DNA of 64,000 bases from an uncultured Pelagibacteraceae bacterium (GTDB taxonomy: Bacteria > Pseudomonadota > Alphaproteobacteria > Pelagibacterales > Pelagibacteraceae): contig CACHUN010000002.1 of assembly GCA_902583075.1 (NCBI GenBank), positions 89,501-153,500 on the forward strand, in the 5' to 3' direction. The notes beneath the pieces were generated by a model. It searched no databases, had not been told where the DNA came from, and was given only the letters and a program-made list of their open reading frames with translations. The position numbers and the translations under genes are program-made. Shown piece after piece: positions 12,348 to 23,900 of this stretch. Position 1 is the first letter of the stretch. Each line of letters begins with the position of its first letter.

Positions 12348-14756
12348 TTAGGATCTAATCTTTGCACCAGATTTAGTTTCTACGGTTGAAATAATTAACT
12401 TATTAATTTTTTCAAGATCACTCTCTTCTAAAGTCTTTTCAGATGATTGAATTGTTACATTGAGAGCTATCGACTTTTTGTCTTGAGGAATGTTTTCACC
12501 CTCATAAACATCAAAAATTTTAATAGATCTTATTAAATTTTTATCGATTGACGATATTATTTCGATTAAATCTTGTGCCTTGACACTTTTATCTACCACA
12601 AATGCAAAATCTCTTTCTGATTTTTGATAATCTGAGTACTCAAAATTTGCTTTTAGATCTTTAAGTTTTGTTTTATTCTCACTTAGATAATCCATATAAA
12701 TTTCAAAACCAACCAGACCTTCAGTTTTAATATCAAGTTTTTTTAAAATATTTGGATGGATTTCACCAAAATAAGCAACAGGGTCTATTTCATCCTTATC
12801 AAGATAGACAGAACCAGATTTTCCTGGATGATAATATGAAGGAGACTTATCTCTCACAAAAAATCTTTGCCTATCGTATCCAGCTTCGACTAGTGTCTGA
12901 ATTACATCCTTCTTAACGTCAAAAACATCAACTATCCTGTCTTTTTCGTTCCAGTTTAGTCTTGATATTTTTCCTGATTTTATTGCACCAACTACTGTCA
13001 ATTGCTCGCCTGGCTTACTACCCTTAAAAATTGGTCCAATTTCAAACAGCGAAATATCTTTAAATCCTCTATCTAAATTTTTCTTTAAATAAAAAGTCAA
13101 ATTTGTGAAAATCGAATTTCGTAGAACATCTAAGTCTGAACTTATTGGATTTATTATTTTTATTTCTTTTAGATTTTCTTTAAAAATTTTGTTTATTTTT
13201 GAATCTGTAAATGACCATGTTACAGTCTCAAAATAACCTTTTGATGCCACAGAACGTTGAAGAAAGTGAAAGTGTTTTTGTTGTACGTTTAAAGTATCTT
13301 TTATTTTAGTTTTTTCAGGTTGTAAGGTTTCTATGTTCTCATATCCTTTAATTCTGACTATTTCTTCGACTATATCTATTGGTTGAGTTATATCAGGTCT
13401 CCAAGTGGGTATTTTTAAATCCAATTCTAATTTCTTCTTAGAAACTTCAAATCCTAGATCAGTTAAAATTTTAATTATTTCATTATCATTTACTTTAAAA
13501 CCAGTTATTTTTTCAAATAAAGAGATATTAAATTTAATTTTATTATTTTCATGCTTATCAGTTTGTTGAATATCAAAATTACTTATTCTACCGCCACATA
13601 TCTCAGATATCAATTCAGCAGCTTTCGACAAACCTAATTTGATAGATTGAGGGTCGATACCTCTTTCAAATCTGAATTTTGCATCAGTATCAATATTTAA
13701 TAATTTTGAAGTTCTTCTTATAGACCTAGGAATAAAATACGCTGATTCTAATAAAATATTTTTAGTTTTAGTTTCAGTTCCAGAACGTGTTCCTCCAATG
13801 ATTCCACCCAAGCCTAAAACTCCAGATTTATCAGAAATAACACACATATCATTATCTAATTTATATTCCTTATTATCTAGAGCTTCAAAAGTTTCATTTT
13901 TTTTTGAATTTCTTACTATAATTTCTTTATCAATTTTATCTGCATCGTATGCATGCAGAGGCCTATTTAAATCTAACATCACATAATTTGTAATATCAAC
14001 AATTGCTGAAATTGGTTTTTGACCAAGTAAAATAATTTTTTCTTTAAGCCATTTAGGACTTTCTTTATTAGTAACACCCTCAATTAAGCAACTACCAAAA
14101 ACAGTACAACCTTGATTTTTATCTTTTGTAATTGAAACTTTTATTTTTTGTGATCTATTTTTTTTTTTATTTTTAAGTGAAATTTTTTTTAATTTACCAA
14201 CTCCAGCAGCAGCAAGATCTCTAGCTATACCTCTTACCCCTAAGCAATCAGGACGATTAGGTGTAATTGATAAATCTACAACTTTTTCAGTATTACTTTT
14301 GAAAAAATTTTTACCAATTTTATCATAGTATTTACTAGTAGTTAGTTCTACTATTCCTTCACTTTCATTTGATAAATTAAGTTCAGACTCTGAACACAGC
14401 ATTCCATAGGAAGTAACACCTCTAATCTTACTGACCGAAAGTTTCATGTTATTTTTTGGAATTATTGATCCAGGGCCTGCATAAATAGTCAAAAGATCTT
14501 TTTTTGCATTTGGTGCTCCACATACTACCTTAACAGTATTATCCAAACCAATATCAACATCGCATATTCTAAGTCTATCTGCATTCGGATGCTGTTCAGC
14601 ATTAATAATTTTTGCTACTTTAAAACTGTCTAAACCAGAGCTTACATTTTCAAAACTTTCAACTTCTAAACCAATATCTGTTAATTTTTCAATTAACTCA
14701 TTATCTTTTTTTTCGGTATCAAGGTGCTCCTTTAACCAACTTATTGTAAATTTCAT
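12348..14756 (-). CDS. pheT: Phenylalanine-tRNA ligase beta subunit
   Basis: This is the beta chain of the alpha2-beta2 enzyme that charges tRNA-Phe. Domains run in the normal order: N-terminal tRNA-binding EMAP-like domain (residues about 40-150, [13 protein letters not shown]), B3/B4 editing domain ([11 protein letters not shown]), B5 domain, the catalytic-like core, and a C-terminal ferredoxin-fold anticodon-binding domain ([16 protein letters not shown]). The 802-residue length is typical. The start overlaps the pheS stop by 4 bases (ATGA), giving translational coupling that suits a stoichiometric complex. Confidence 0.97.
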   Translation of the reverse strand: MKFTISWLKEHLDTEKKDNELIEKLTDIGLEVESFENVSSGLDSFKVAKIINAEQHPNADRLRICDVDIGLDNTVKVVCGAPNAKKDLLTIYAGPGSIIPKNNMKLSVSKIRGVTSYGMLCSESELNLSNESEGIVELTTSKYYDKIGKNFFKSNTEKVVDLSITPNRPDCLGVRGIARDLAAAGVGKLKKISLKNKKKNRSQKIKVSITKDKNQGCTVFGSCLIEGVTNKESPKWLKEKIILLGQKPISAIVDITNYVMLDLNRPLHAYDADKIDKEIIVRNSKKNETFEALDNKEYKLDNDMCVISDKSGVLGLGGIIGGTRSGTETKTKNILLESAYFIPRSIRRTSKLLNIDTDAKFRFERGIDPQSIKLGLSKAAELISEICGGRISNFDIQQTDKHENNKIKFNISLFEKITGFKVNDNEIIKILTDLGFEVSKKKLELDLKIPTWRPDITQPIDIVEEIVRIKGYENIETLQPEKTKIKDTLNVQQKHFHFLQRSVASKGYFETVTWSFTDSKINKIFKENLKEIKIINPISSDLDVLRNSIFTNLTFYLKKNLDRGFKDISLFEIGPIFKGSKPGEQLTVVGAIKSGKISRLNWNEKDRIVDVFDVKKDVIQTLVEAGYDRQRFFVRDKSPSYYHPGKSGSVYLDKDEIDPVAYFGEIHPNILKKLDIKTEGLVGFEIYMDYLSENKTKLKDLKANFEYSDYQKSERDFAFVVDKSVKAQDLIEIISSIDKNLIRSIKIFDVYEGENIPQDKKSIALNVTIQSSEKTLEESDLEKINKLIISTVETKSGAKIRS

Positions 14757-15820
14757 CTGCTAAGACCTCTGTAATTAGATGGGACATCCAATGGGTCAAA
14801 ACCAAAATGATTAAGCCATCTATAGTCAGCCTCAAAAAAAGCTCTTAAATCATTTATTCCATATTTAAGCATTCCAAGTCTATCTATACCAATCCCAAAA
14901 GCGTAACCTTGGTACTTATCTGGATTTACTTTAACATTCTTAAGCACATTGGGATGTACCATGCCACAACCTAGAATTTCTAACCATTTATCTCCTTCAC
15001 CAATTACTATCTTGCCATCTTTTATCTCGTAACCGATATCTACTTCCGCAGATGGTTCAGTGAAAGGAAAATGACTAGGTCTGAATCTCATTTTTATTTT
15101 ATCAACTTCAAAAAATGATTTTATGAAATAATTCAAGCATCCTTTTAGATGACCCATGTTTATGTCTTTATCTATATGAAGACCTTCGACTTGGTGAAAC
15201 ATCGGAGAATGAGTTTGATCACTATCAGATCTATATGTTCTGCCTGGAGCTATAATTTTAAATGGAGGTTTTCCATTTAGCATTGTTCTTACTTGTACTG
15301 GAGAAGTATGGGTTCTTAATAATAATTCTTTATTATTGTCTAGATAAAAAGTGTCATGCATATCTCTCGCTGGATGATTGTCAGGCGTATTTAATGCAGT
15401 AAAATTATAATGCTCATTCTCTATATCTGGCCCTTCTTCAACGCTAAAACCAATTTCTGAAAATATTGAAGATATCTCGTCAATTACTTGTGAAACAGGA
15501 TGAATTTTTCCTCGACTAAATTCTCTCTCAGGTAATGTTACATCTACTTTTTCATTTTCAAGTTTAGAGTTAATCTCTTTAGTTTCAATTTCTTTAAGCT
15601 TAGAATTTATTTTATCTTGTAGTTCGTCTTTTATTGAATTTAAGTCTGATGCAAATTTTTTTCTTTCATCAGTCGGCAAAGATCCTAATGATTTAAAAGA
15701 ATTAGAAATCTGCCCATTTTTACCAAATAATTCTGTTTTAATCTGATTTACACTTTCAATATTCAAATCACTATCTAATTTATTTAAATATTCATCTTTA
15801 ATTTTTTTTAAATCAAACAT
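14753..15820 (-). CDS. pheS: Phenylalanine-tRNA ligase alpha subunit
   Basis: This is the catalytic alpha chain, a class II aminoacyl-tRNA synthetase. After an N-terminal coiled coil (about residues 1-95) comes the catalytic core: motif 1 around [10 protein letters not shown], motif 2 [22 protein letters not shown], and motif 3 [13 protein letters not shown]. The phenylalanine-binding [11 protein letters not shown] segment is present. Its 355 residues match the family. It lies 43 bases after rplT, the widest gap in this stretch of the operon, so some separate control is possible, but no clear hairpin was seen there. Confidence 0.97.
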   Translation of the reverse strand: MFDLKKIKDEYLNKLDSDLNIESVNQIKTELFGKNGQISNSFKSLGSLPTDERKKFASDLNSIKDELQDKINSKLKEIETKEINSKLENEKVDVTLPEREFSRGKIHPVSQVIDEISSIFSEIGFSVEEGPDIENEHYNFTALNTPDNHPARDMHDTFYLDNNKELLLRTHTSPVQVRTMLNGKPPFKIIAPGRTYRSDSDQTHSPMFHQVEGLHIDKDINMGHLKGCLNYFIKSFFEVDKIKMRFRPSHFPFTEPSAEVDIGYEIKDGKIVIGEGDKWLEILGCGMVHPNVLKNVKVNPDKYQGYAFGIGIDRLGMLKYGINDLRAFFEADYRWLNHFGFDPLDVPSNYRGLSR

Positions 15821-15863
15821 ATTTACAGAATATTTGTTAACCCTAGAAAAACAACAATGAAAA

Positions 15864-16220
15864 TTAATTTAATGCTGCTTGAGCTTTTTTAACAATAGTT
15901 TTAAATGCTTCAGGATTATCGTAAGCTATTTCAGCGAGTATTTTTCTATCTATTTTAATACCTGTTTTACTTAGGCCATTTATAAATTTAGAATACGTTA
16001 AACCCTCTGATCTAACTCCAGCGTTAATTCTTTGTATCCAAAGTGATTTGAAGTCTCTTTTTTTATTTCTTCTATCTCTATAAGCGTACTGCATAGCTTT
16101 TTCCATTGCCTGTCTAGCTACTCTTATAGTATTCTTTCTTCTTCCCCACTGACCCTTAACAGCTTTTAATACCTTTTTATGCTTAGCTCTGCTTGTTACA
16201 CCTCTTTTTACTCTAGCCAT
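15864..16220 (-). CDS. rplT: 50S ribosomal protein L20
   Basis: This is a 118-residue, Lys/Arg-rich protein of the large subunit needed early in 50S assembly. The start [19 protein letters not shown] and the [23 protein letters not shown] segment are diagnostic for L20. A Shine-Dalgarno-like AGAGGA lies within the last codons of rpmI, five bases ahead of the ATG, and the rpmI stop is only one base upstream, so the two are closely coupled. It belongs to the infC-rpmI-rplT group. Confidence 0.97.
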   Translation of the reverse strand: MARVKRGVTSRAKHKKVLKAVKGQWGRRKNTIRVARQAMEKAMQYAYRDRRNKKRDFKSLWIQRINAGVRSEGLTYSKFINGLSKTGIKIDRKILAEIAYDNPEAFKTIVKKAQAALN

Positions 16221-16221
16221 A

Positions 16222-16428
16222 TTATCCTCTTAGGTTATACGGCATATAAGATTTTACAATCTTACCATCTTGTTTTGACATTACCGTAGTACCTCTTTGT
16301 TTTCTTATCTGAGAATTAGTTCTTTTAATCATTCCATGCCTTTTACCAGCTTGAGCAGTAATTACTTTACCTCTAGCTGATATTTTAAATCTTTTTTTTG
16401 CTGAACTTTTTGTTTTTAATTTAGGCAT
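16222..16428 (-). CDS. rpmI: 50S ribosomal protein L35
   Basis: This is a 68-residue basic protein of the large subunit. The conserved start [14 protein letters not shown] fixes the initiation codon at 16428; the in-frame ATG 21 bases further up would add seven residues not found in the family. The conserved [15 protein letters not shown] and C-terminal MPYNLRG segments are present. It sits between infC and rplT, as in most bacteria. Confidence 0.97.
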   Translation of the reverse strand: MPKLKTKSSAKKRFKISARGKVITAQAGKRHGMIKRTNSQIRKQRGTTVMSKQDGKIVKSYMPYNLRG

Positions 16429-16482
16429 AATTTTGAGGGGGTTATACAAATATTAATATTAATTTACAACTAGAAATATAGC

Positions 16483-17028
16483 TTATAAAGGCTGGATTAC
16501 CATAATCATTTGTTTACCATCAAACTTAGGCTGAAGCTCAACTCTTCCGACGCTCTCCATATCTTGCTTGATCTTATCCATTAACTCATTACCTAAGCTT
16601 GAGTGCTGCAATTCTCTTCCTTTAAATCTTATTGTAAATTTTACTTTATCTCCTTTAGCAATAAATTTTTGAGCATTTTTTATTTTGAAAGTATAATCGT
16701 GTACCTCTGTAACTGGTCTTAATTTAATTTCTTTTAACTCAATCTTTTTTTGCTTTTTCTTTGCTTTATTCGCTTTTTTTTGCGCATCATATTTATATTT
16801 TCCCATATCCATAATTTTACACACAGGTGGTTTTGCATTTGGAGCTATTTCAATTAAATCTAAACCTTGTTCCTTAGCTCTACTAATAGCATCTTGTAAA
16901 TTAAGAATTCCTAAGTTATCACCATCACTTGCAATAACTTGAACATCTTGTGAAGTTATTCTTTGATTTGTTCTAGGACCTCTAGATTTTGTTCTTCTCT
17001 GAAAGTAGTTTTGTTTTAAATCTGCCAC
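16483..17028 (-). CDS. infC: Translation initiation factor IF-3
   Basis: The product binds the 30S subunit and checks start-codon pairing. The N-terminal domain has the RRTKSRGPRTNQRI and LGILNLQDAISRAKEQGLDLIEI segments; a Lys-rich linker leads to the C-terminal domain (KFTIRFKGRELQHSSLG). The start is GTG, whose G overlaps the last base of the thrS TAG stop. infC often uses a rare start codon in other bacteria, where IF-3 controls its own translation; here GTG is mild but still non-ATG. The length of 181 residues is typical. Confidence 0.96.
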   Translation of the reverse strand: MADLKQNYFQRRTKSRGPRTNQRITSQDVQVIASDGDNLGILNLQDAISRAKEQGLDLIEIAPNAKPPVCKIMDMGKYKYDAQKKANKAKKKQKKIELKEIKLRPVTEVHDYTFKIKNAQKFIAKGDKVKFTIRFKGRELQHSSLGNELMDKIKQDMESVGRVELQPKFDGKQMIMVIQPL

Positions 17029-18944
17029 TAAATTGAAGGTGCTTTATTGAGAGCAGAATATTTTTGTAAGAATTCTTTTAAATCCATAGTTTCTTGTTTT
17101 TTAGAATCCAATCTTCTAATAGTTACTGTGTTGCTGTCAACTTCTTTTTTTCCACATATTAGCAACATTGGTACTTTAGTTAATGAATGTTCTCTAATTT
17201 TGTAATTTAAATTGTGATTTTTTAAATCTATGTCCGAAGAAAGCCCAACTTTTTTTAACTGACTGTTTACTTCTTTTGCATAATCATCAAAATCACTAGA
17301 GATAGGGATTACTATTGTTTGAACTGGGCATAACCAAAAAGGTAATTTTCCTGAATAATTTTCAATTAAAATTCCAATAAATCTCTCTAAAGATCCAAAT
17401 AATGCTCTGTGTAACATTACAGGAACTTTCTTATTTCCATCGCTGTCAACAAATGAGGCCCCTAATCTTCCCGGTAAGTTTAAATCTACTTGCAACGTTC
17501 CACATTGCCAATCTCTACCAATCGCATCTCTTAAAACAAATTCTATTTTCGGACCATAAAATGCTCCTTCACCCTTATTAATAGAATATTCTAATTTTGT
17601 TGCTTTAATTGCTTCTAGTAAGGCGGCTTCTGATTTATCCCAAACTTGGTCACCACCAACCCTTAATTCCGGTCGATCAGAATATTTTAAAATTACATCT
17701 TCAAATCCCAAATCTTTATAAATTTCTAAAATTAAATTAGTTACACTTAAACACTCTTCGGTAATTTGTTGTTCCGTACAAAAAATATGTGCATCATCTT
17801 GTGTAAAAGCTCTTACTCTCAATAATCCATGAAGTGCTCCGGATGGTTCATACCTATGAACTTTTCCGAATTCTGACATTTTTAGTGGTAAATCACGATA
17901 GCTTTTTAAGCCTTGATTAAAAACTTGAACGCACCCTGGGCAATTCATTGGCTTTATAGCAAAAACTTTTTCATCTGGTGTAGTAGAGGTATACATATTG
18001 GCACCAAATTTTTCCCAGTGACCCGATTTCTCCCAAAGGGAGCGATCTAATATTTCTGGGGTATTTATTTCCTGATATCCTGCAATTTCTTGTTTCATTC
18101 TCATATATGAAATGAGTTTTTGAAATAGACTCCATCCTTTTTGATGCCAGAATACAGATCCAGGACTCTCTTCTCTGAAATGAAATAAATCCATTTCTTT
18201 CCCAATTTTTCTGTGATCTCTTTTTTCAGCTTCTTCTATTCTATTTAAATAATCATCTAATTCTTTTTGAGAAGACCAACTTGTTCCGTAAATTCTTTGT
18301 AACATTTCATTATTAGAGTCGCCTCTCCAGTAAGCACCTGAGACTTTTGTTAATTTAAAATATTTTCCAATTTTACCTGTTGAACTTAAATGAGGGCCCC
18401 TGCATAAATCATGCCAATCTCCATGAAAATATAAAGATACTTCTTCTCCCTCTGGAATACTTTCTATTATCTCAGCTTTATATATTTCTCCCTTTTTTTT
18501 AAAATGTTCAATTGCGTCATCTCTTTTCCAAACTTCTCTGTAAGTTTTTTCATCTCGATCTACTATTTCTTTCATTTTGTTTTCAATTTTATTTAGATCT
18601 TCTGTTGTAAAAGGTTCTTTTCTTACAAAATCGTAATAAAAGCCATCTTCAATAACTGGTCCTATTGTAACTTGCGTCCCTGGAAATAATTCTTGAACTG
18701 CCATAGCTAGTATGTGAGCGGTATCATGTCTAATGGTCTCTAAACCTTCTTTATCTTTTGATGTAAATATCTTTATTGAAGAGTCTTTAGAAATACTATG
18801 ATTTAAATCTTTTAATTCTCCATCAACACTTATTAGCAAAGCTTGCTTAGATAAAGATTTGCTAATTTTTTCTGCAACTTCAAATCCCGAGATACTTTTT
18901 TCAAAATTGATTTTTTTTCCGTCTGGTAATGTAATATCTGGCAT
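17028..18944 (-). CDS. thrS: Threonine-tRNA ligase
   Basis: This is a class II synthetase. An N-terminal TGS domain (residues 1-60), an editing domain with HDTAHILAMAV and the zinc-binding core including the MNCPGC motif are visible, followed by the GGALHG-like active-site segment PSGALHGLLRVRAFTQDDAH and a C-terminal anticodon-binding domain. The 638-residue length is normal. Its ATG overlaps the TAA of the upstream glycosyltransferase gene by one base (TAATG), and its stop overlaps infC, so it sits in the middle of a tightly packed transcript. Confidence 0.97.
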   Translation of the reverse strand: MPDITLPDGKKINFEKSISGFEVAEKISKSLSKQALLISVDGELKDLNHSISKDSSIKIFTSKDKEGLETIRHDTAHILAMAVQELFPGTQVTIGPVIEDGFYYDFVRKEPFTTEDLNKIENKMKEIVDRDEKTYREVWKRDDAIEHFKKKGEIYKAEIIESIPEGEEVSLYFHGDWHDLCRGPHLSSTGKIGKYFKLTKVSGAYWRGDSNNEMLQRIYGTSWSSQKELDDYLNRIEEAEKRDHRKIGKEMDLFHFREESPGSVFWHQKGWSLFQKLISYMRMKQEIAGYQEINTPEILDRSLWEKSGHWEKFGANMYTSTTPDEKVFAIKPMNCPGCVQVFNQGLKSYRDLPLKMSEFGKVHRYEPSGALHGLLRVRAFTQDDAHIFCTEQQITEECLSVTNLILEIYKDLGFEDVILKYSDRPELRVGGDQVWDKSEAALLEAIKATKLEYSINKGEGAFYGPKIEFVLRDAIGRDWQCGTLQVDLNLPGRLGASFVDSDGNKKVPVMLHRALFGSLERFIGILIENYSGKLPFWLCPVQTIVIPISSDFDDYAKEVNSQLKKVGLSSDIDLKNHNLNYKIREHSLTKVPMLLICGKKEVDSNTVTIRRLDSKKQETMDLKEFLQKYSALNKAPSI

Positions 18945-20098
18945 TAATTAAATAGTTTTTTGTATTCTGAATAAGTAGAAAAACACATTTTTTCAACATT
19001 AAATTTTTTTAGTACATTTTCTCTTCCATTATTACCAATTTTGCTGATTTCATCAGAGTCCATATTCATTACTTTAATTATCTTTTCAGATAATTCATCA
19101 GAGTTTCCTGCTTCAAATAAAATTCCAGTATTTCCATCTATTACAGTTTCGTTAGATCCACCTAAATTACTTGCTAAAATCACTTTTTGCATGGATTGTG
19201 CTTCAACTGATACTCTACCAAATGCTTCCGGTTCTATAGATGCAGAAATAATTATATCTGAAATTTTGTAGGCTAATGGCATATTTTTACAGTGATCGAC
19301 AAATCTAATTTGTTTTGTAAGTCTATATTGTTCGACAAGTCTAATAAGTTTTTTTTTGTAAAGTTCTCGTCCTTGATCATTACCAAGAATAACTGCTATG
19401 AAAGCATCGTTACCTAATTGAATATTTACTTTATTTAAAGCTTCTAAAAACATTTCTTGTCCTTTCCAAGCAGTTAGTCTCCCGGGTAATAAAATTATTT
19501 TTTTACCAACAATTAAATTCCAGGATTTAAATAAGTTATCTTCATCATTTTCATGAGTTGTAGAAGGATCATAATAGTCTGTATTAATCCCACGAAAGAT
19601 GGATAGTAACCTTTTTTTATCTGATAAGTATTCTGAATAGTTTTCTTTAATGTGTGAAAATATAAAATTTGATCCAGCAATAATTAAATCTGATCTAACC
19701 ATAACAGAATTATAAAATTTTTTTATATTGCTTTTGAAATTATATGTTCCATGGAAAGTAGTAACAAATTTTCTTCTAGTAATCTTTGTTGCTATTAAAC
19801 ATGACCAAGCTGGAGCTCTACTTCTTGCATGGACTATGTTTATCCCATTTATTAAAATAATAATTGAAATAATAATTGAATTGATAAGTATGAGAAAAGG
19901 GTTTTTAGATTGAACTGGTAGTCTAATGACTTTAACTTTTTTTTTATCAACAAATTTTAATAATTCACCACCACTTGTTATCAAATACGATCCAACATTG
20001 TTTTCTGGTAAATAATGGGCAATATCATAACAACCAGTTTCGGCTCCACCATAACCTAGTTTAGGAATTACTTGTAGGACTTTTATTTTAGACTGCAT
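18944..20098 (-). CDS. Glycosyltransferase family 4 protein
   Basis: This is a GT-B fold glycosyltransferase. The N-terminal PKLGYGGAETG segment is typical of GT4 acceptor domains, and the C-terminal half has the ILLPGRLTAWKGQEMFLEAL sugar-nucleotide domain and the EAFGRVSVEAQS donor-site EX7E motif. It most likely transfers a hexose to a lipid-linked surface glycan; donor and acceptor cannot be told from sequence. It heads the translation operon, overlapping thrS by one base, so a surface-polysaccharide gene appears to drive or share the transcript of translation genes. Confidence 0.88.
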   Translation of the reverse strand: MQSKIKVLQVIPKLGYGGAETGCYDIAHYLPENNVGSYLITSGGELLKFVDKKKVKVIRLPVQSKNPFLILINSIIISIIILINGINIVHARSRAPAWSCLIATKITRRKFVTTFHGTYNFKSNIKKFYNSVMVRSDLIIAGSNFIFSHIKENYSEYLSDKKRLLSIFRGINTDYYDPSTTHENDEDNLFKSWNLIVGKKIILLPGRLTAWKGQEMFLEALNKVNIQLGNDAFIAVILGNDQGRELYKKKLIRLVEQYRLTKQIRFVDHCKNMPLAYKISDIIISASIEPEAFGRVSVEAQSMQKVILASNLGGSNETVIDGNTGILFEAGNSDELSEKIIKVMNMDSDEISKIGNNGRENVLKKFNVEKMCFSTYSEYKKLFN

Positions 20099-20140
20099 AT
20101 GGTAATAATATTATATACTTGGTCAATGTAATTACTTTAT

Positions 20141-20902
20141 ATGAAAAAATATAAATTTCTAAGAATTTCTAAATCTAAAAAACTAAGATATATAGCAAAT
20201 AATTATAAAAAAAATCTTTACGTAGTTTTTTTACCTGGTTTCGCATCTGATATTGATGGGGACAAACCAAGGAAATTTTTAAAATTTGCCATTCAAAATA
20301 AACTTGGATTTTTAGCCCTTGAATACTTTGGTCATGGTAGATCATCAGGAGAATTCACAAGAGGTAATATCACTAAATGGTCAAATGACGCTAAAATTAC
20401 AATAAGTAAAATAGTTAAAAAGAATGACTTTGTACTAATTGGATCCAGCATGGGTGGTTGGATTTCTTTGTTAATGCATAGATATTATAGTTCACAAATT
20501 AAAGGTTTTTTAGGAATTGGATCTGCTCCTGAATTTCTTACAAGAATTATGTGGAAAAAGTTTCCAAAAAAAACGAAAAGTGAAATTTTAAAAAAAGGCA
20601 TCTCAAAAATTAAAAATGGTGATTATGAATATTTAATAACAAAACAGCTAATTTTAGACGGAAAAAAAGCTAGCAATAAAGTTCTTAATAGGAAATTACA
20701 AAATACAAATCCTGTAACTATGGTTCATGGGCAGAAGGATGAGGTGGTTCCAGTAATGTATTCAAGAAAAGTTTTAAAAATTTTTCCTAAAGCAGAAAAA
20801 AAACTACTAGTGATAAAAAATGGAGATCATAGCCTTTCATCAAAAAAAAATTTAAATATTATTTGCAAAGAGTTAAAATCTATAATCAAAAAAATTAACT
20901 AG
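20141..20902 (+). CDS. Alpha/beta hydrolase
   Basis: This 253-residue serine hydrolase has the nucleophile elbow GSSMGGW (Ser at about residue 106), a likely acid in HGQKDEVVP and the catalytic His in NGDHSLS near the C-terminus. An oxyanion-side motif LPGFASD and EYFGHGRS are in the N-terminal half. No signal peptide is evident, so it should be cytoplasmic. It resembles the alpha/beta hydrolases related to esterases and thioesterases; the substrate is unknown. It is divergent from the glycosyltransferase gene and overlaps the gltB end by 8 bases convergently. Confidence 0.85.
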   Translation: MKKYKFLRISKSKKLRYIANNYKKNLYVVFLPGFASDIDGDKPRKFLKFAIQNKLGFLALEYFGHGRSSGEFTRGNITKWSNDAKITISKIVKKNDFVLIGSSMGGWISLLMHRYYSSQIKGFLGIGSAPEFLTRIMWKKFPKKTKSEILKKGISKIKNGDYEYLITKQLILDGKKASNKVLNRKLQNTNPVTMVHGQKDEVVPVMYSRKVLKIFPKAEKKLLVIKNGDHSLSSKKNLNIICKELKSIIKKIN

Positions 20903-23900
20903 CTTTTCCAACTAAACTTTTGTTTGTTATAGGGTTTTCTAATTTATTTAACATTTCTTTAGGGCAAACTTGTAAGAAATTTTTAATTTCATCATCAAAA
21001 TTTTCAATAATCTGTGCTGATAAATTAGAGTTGGTTTCCTCATAATGTTTTAAAACTAAATCTTTTAGATAGGTTTTCCAGTACTCTGTCTCGGGCGTTT
21101 GCCAAACTATTGTTTCAGGATTAGCCTTTTTTGCAAACTGGCTTTTTGGGTCATATATAAATGCCATACCACCAGTCATACCAGCTCCAAAATTATCGCC
21201 TACCTCTCCCAATATTACAATTGACCCTCCTGTCATGTACTCACAACCATTTGAATCACATCCTTCTATAACTGCAGTAGCACCCGAATTTCTAACAGCA
21301 AATCTTTCACCTGCCTGTCCAGCTGCAAAAAGATATCCTGAGGTTGCTCCATAAAGTACTGTATTCCCTATAATAGTATTCTCGTTTGAAATTAAATTAC
21401 TTTCATCTCGAAGTTTAATCACGATAGATGCACCTGAAAGACCTTTTGCAACGTAATCATTTGCATCTCCCTTTAATATTAGTTTAAGTCCTTTAACACC
21501 GAAGGCACCAAAAGATTGACCAGCAGAACCTTTAAAGTTAATAGCAAAAGTATTTTCCCCTAATTTATTATTTCCAAATTTTTTATATAGATTATATGAA
21601 ATTCTTGTTCCAACAGCTCTATCTGTATTTTCAATTGAATAAACGTTTTCTAACGGCAATTTTCTGTTAATTAAACTTTCTATCTCAGGCCAAATTTTTT
21701 GGTCTAAAGTATCTGGTACTTCATTTATAATAGGAGTTTCACAATATCTTTTGTTTGTGCCTGGATCAGCTTGAACAAATAAAGGATTTAAATCTAGGTC
21801 ATCTAAGTTTGGTGATCCTTTACTGACTTGTCTTAGTAAATCTGTTCTTCCAATTACTTCGTTTAAATTTTTAAATCCTAAACTTGATAAAATTTCTCTA
21901 ACTTCTTGAGCAATAAAAGAAAATAGATTTACTATTTTATCAGGGGTACCAGTAAATTTTTTTCTTAATTCATCATCTTGTGTGCAAACTCCAACTGGAC
22001 ATGTATTAGAATGACATTGCCTTACCATAATACAACCCATTGCAACTAACGCTGTTGTTGCTACACCAAATTCTTCAGCTCCCATCATTGCTGCAATCAC
22101 TACATCTCTTCCTGTTTTAATTCCCCCATCAGTTCTCAATGTAACAAGGTGTCTTAATTTATTTAAAGTTAATACTTGGTTTGCCTCTGTTAGGCCCATT
22201 TCCCATGGAATACCAACATATTTAACACTTGTTTGTGGAGTGGCACCTGTTCCACCATTATGACCTGAAATTAATATTATGTCTGCTTTAGCTTTAGCAA
22301 CACCTGCTGCAATTGTTCCTATACCAGAAGAGGCAACTAATTTAACACCAACTCTTGCCTTAGGATTAATTTGTTTAAGGTCATAAATAAGCTGAGCTAA
22401 ATCTTCAATTGAATAAATATCGTGGTGAGGTGGTGGCGATATTAAGGTTACGCCAGGCGTAGAATGTCTCAATCTTGCAATTTCCTCTGTTACCTTAAAT
22501 CCTGGTAATTGTCCACCTTCACCGGGTTTTGCACCTTGAGCAATTTTAATTTCGATTTCATTACAATTATTTAAATAGTTTATAGTTACTCCAAATCTCG
22601 CTGATGCAATTTGTTTAACTCTAGAATTTGCGCTATCTCCATTATCTAATACTTTAAATCTTTCCTCGTCTTCCCCACCTTCTCCACTACATGAAGCTCC
22701 TTTAATTCTATTCATTCCCATGGCAAGTGTTTCGTGTGCCTCTTTTGATAAAGCACCATGAGACATGCTTCCACTTCCAAATCTTTTCATAATCTCAGTT
22801 ATTGGTTCAACTTGGTCAATATCAATTGCCTCTTGATTTTTAAAATCAATTAAATCTCTTAGACTAATTGGTTTTAAACCATAAATACCCTTAGTATATT
22901 TTTTATAAGTTTCGTATGAATTTGAGCCTACGGCTGCTTGTAAAAGATGAATTAATTTTCCTTGATATTGGTGTGTTTCACCATTTTTTCTATATCTGTA
23001 GATTCCACCAATTGGTAAAATATTTGAGTGAATATCAAATGCATCTTTATGTATAGATCTTATTTTTTTTTCAATACCTGTTAAACCTATTCCAGAAATT
23101 TTAGATAATACACCAGGAAAATAATCTTTTACAATTGTTCTACTTAATCCAACAGTTTCGAAATTACATCCACCTCTATATGAACTTAAAACTGATATAC
23201 CCATCTTTGACATTATTTTTAATAGTCCAAGATTTACTGATTTAATATATCTGGTTACACACTCATCAAATGAGAAATTACCAAAAAGTTTTTTTGAATA
23301 TCTTTGATGCAAACTATCAAATGCTAGGTAAGGATTAACCGTTGTAGCTCCAACACCTATTAATGTTGCAAATGAATGGGTGTCTAAAGCATCCCCTGTT
23401 TGTACATTAATTGATGCATAGCCTCTCAAGCCTAATTTTATTAAATGAGTATTTATTGCACCAATACATAAAAGCATTGGCATTGGTAATTTAGTTTCAG
23501 ATATATTTTTATCAGATAAAATAAGTTGAGTATTACCCTCTCTAACTGCTTTTTCAGAGTTATTTTTTAATAATTCTATAGCTTCTTCTAAACTTTGCTC
23601 TGTGTTGAATGTACAATCTAAAATTTTATAGTTATCTCCAAAATACTTTATAAATTTTTCAAACTGAGTGTTTGATAAAATTGGACTATCTAAAACATAA
23701 ATATTTTCCTCGGTAAGATTAGAAAAATCTAGAATATTTCCTAAATTTCCAAACCTAGTTTTCAAGCTCATCACTTTATTTTCCCTAAGAGAGTCGATCG
23801 GGGGATTAGTCACCTGACTAAAATTCTGTCTAAAATAATGATAAAGAGGCCTGTATTTATCAGATAAGACTGCAAGGGGAGTGTCATCTCCCATTGACCC

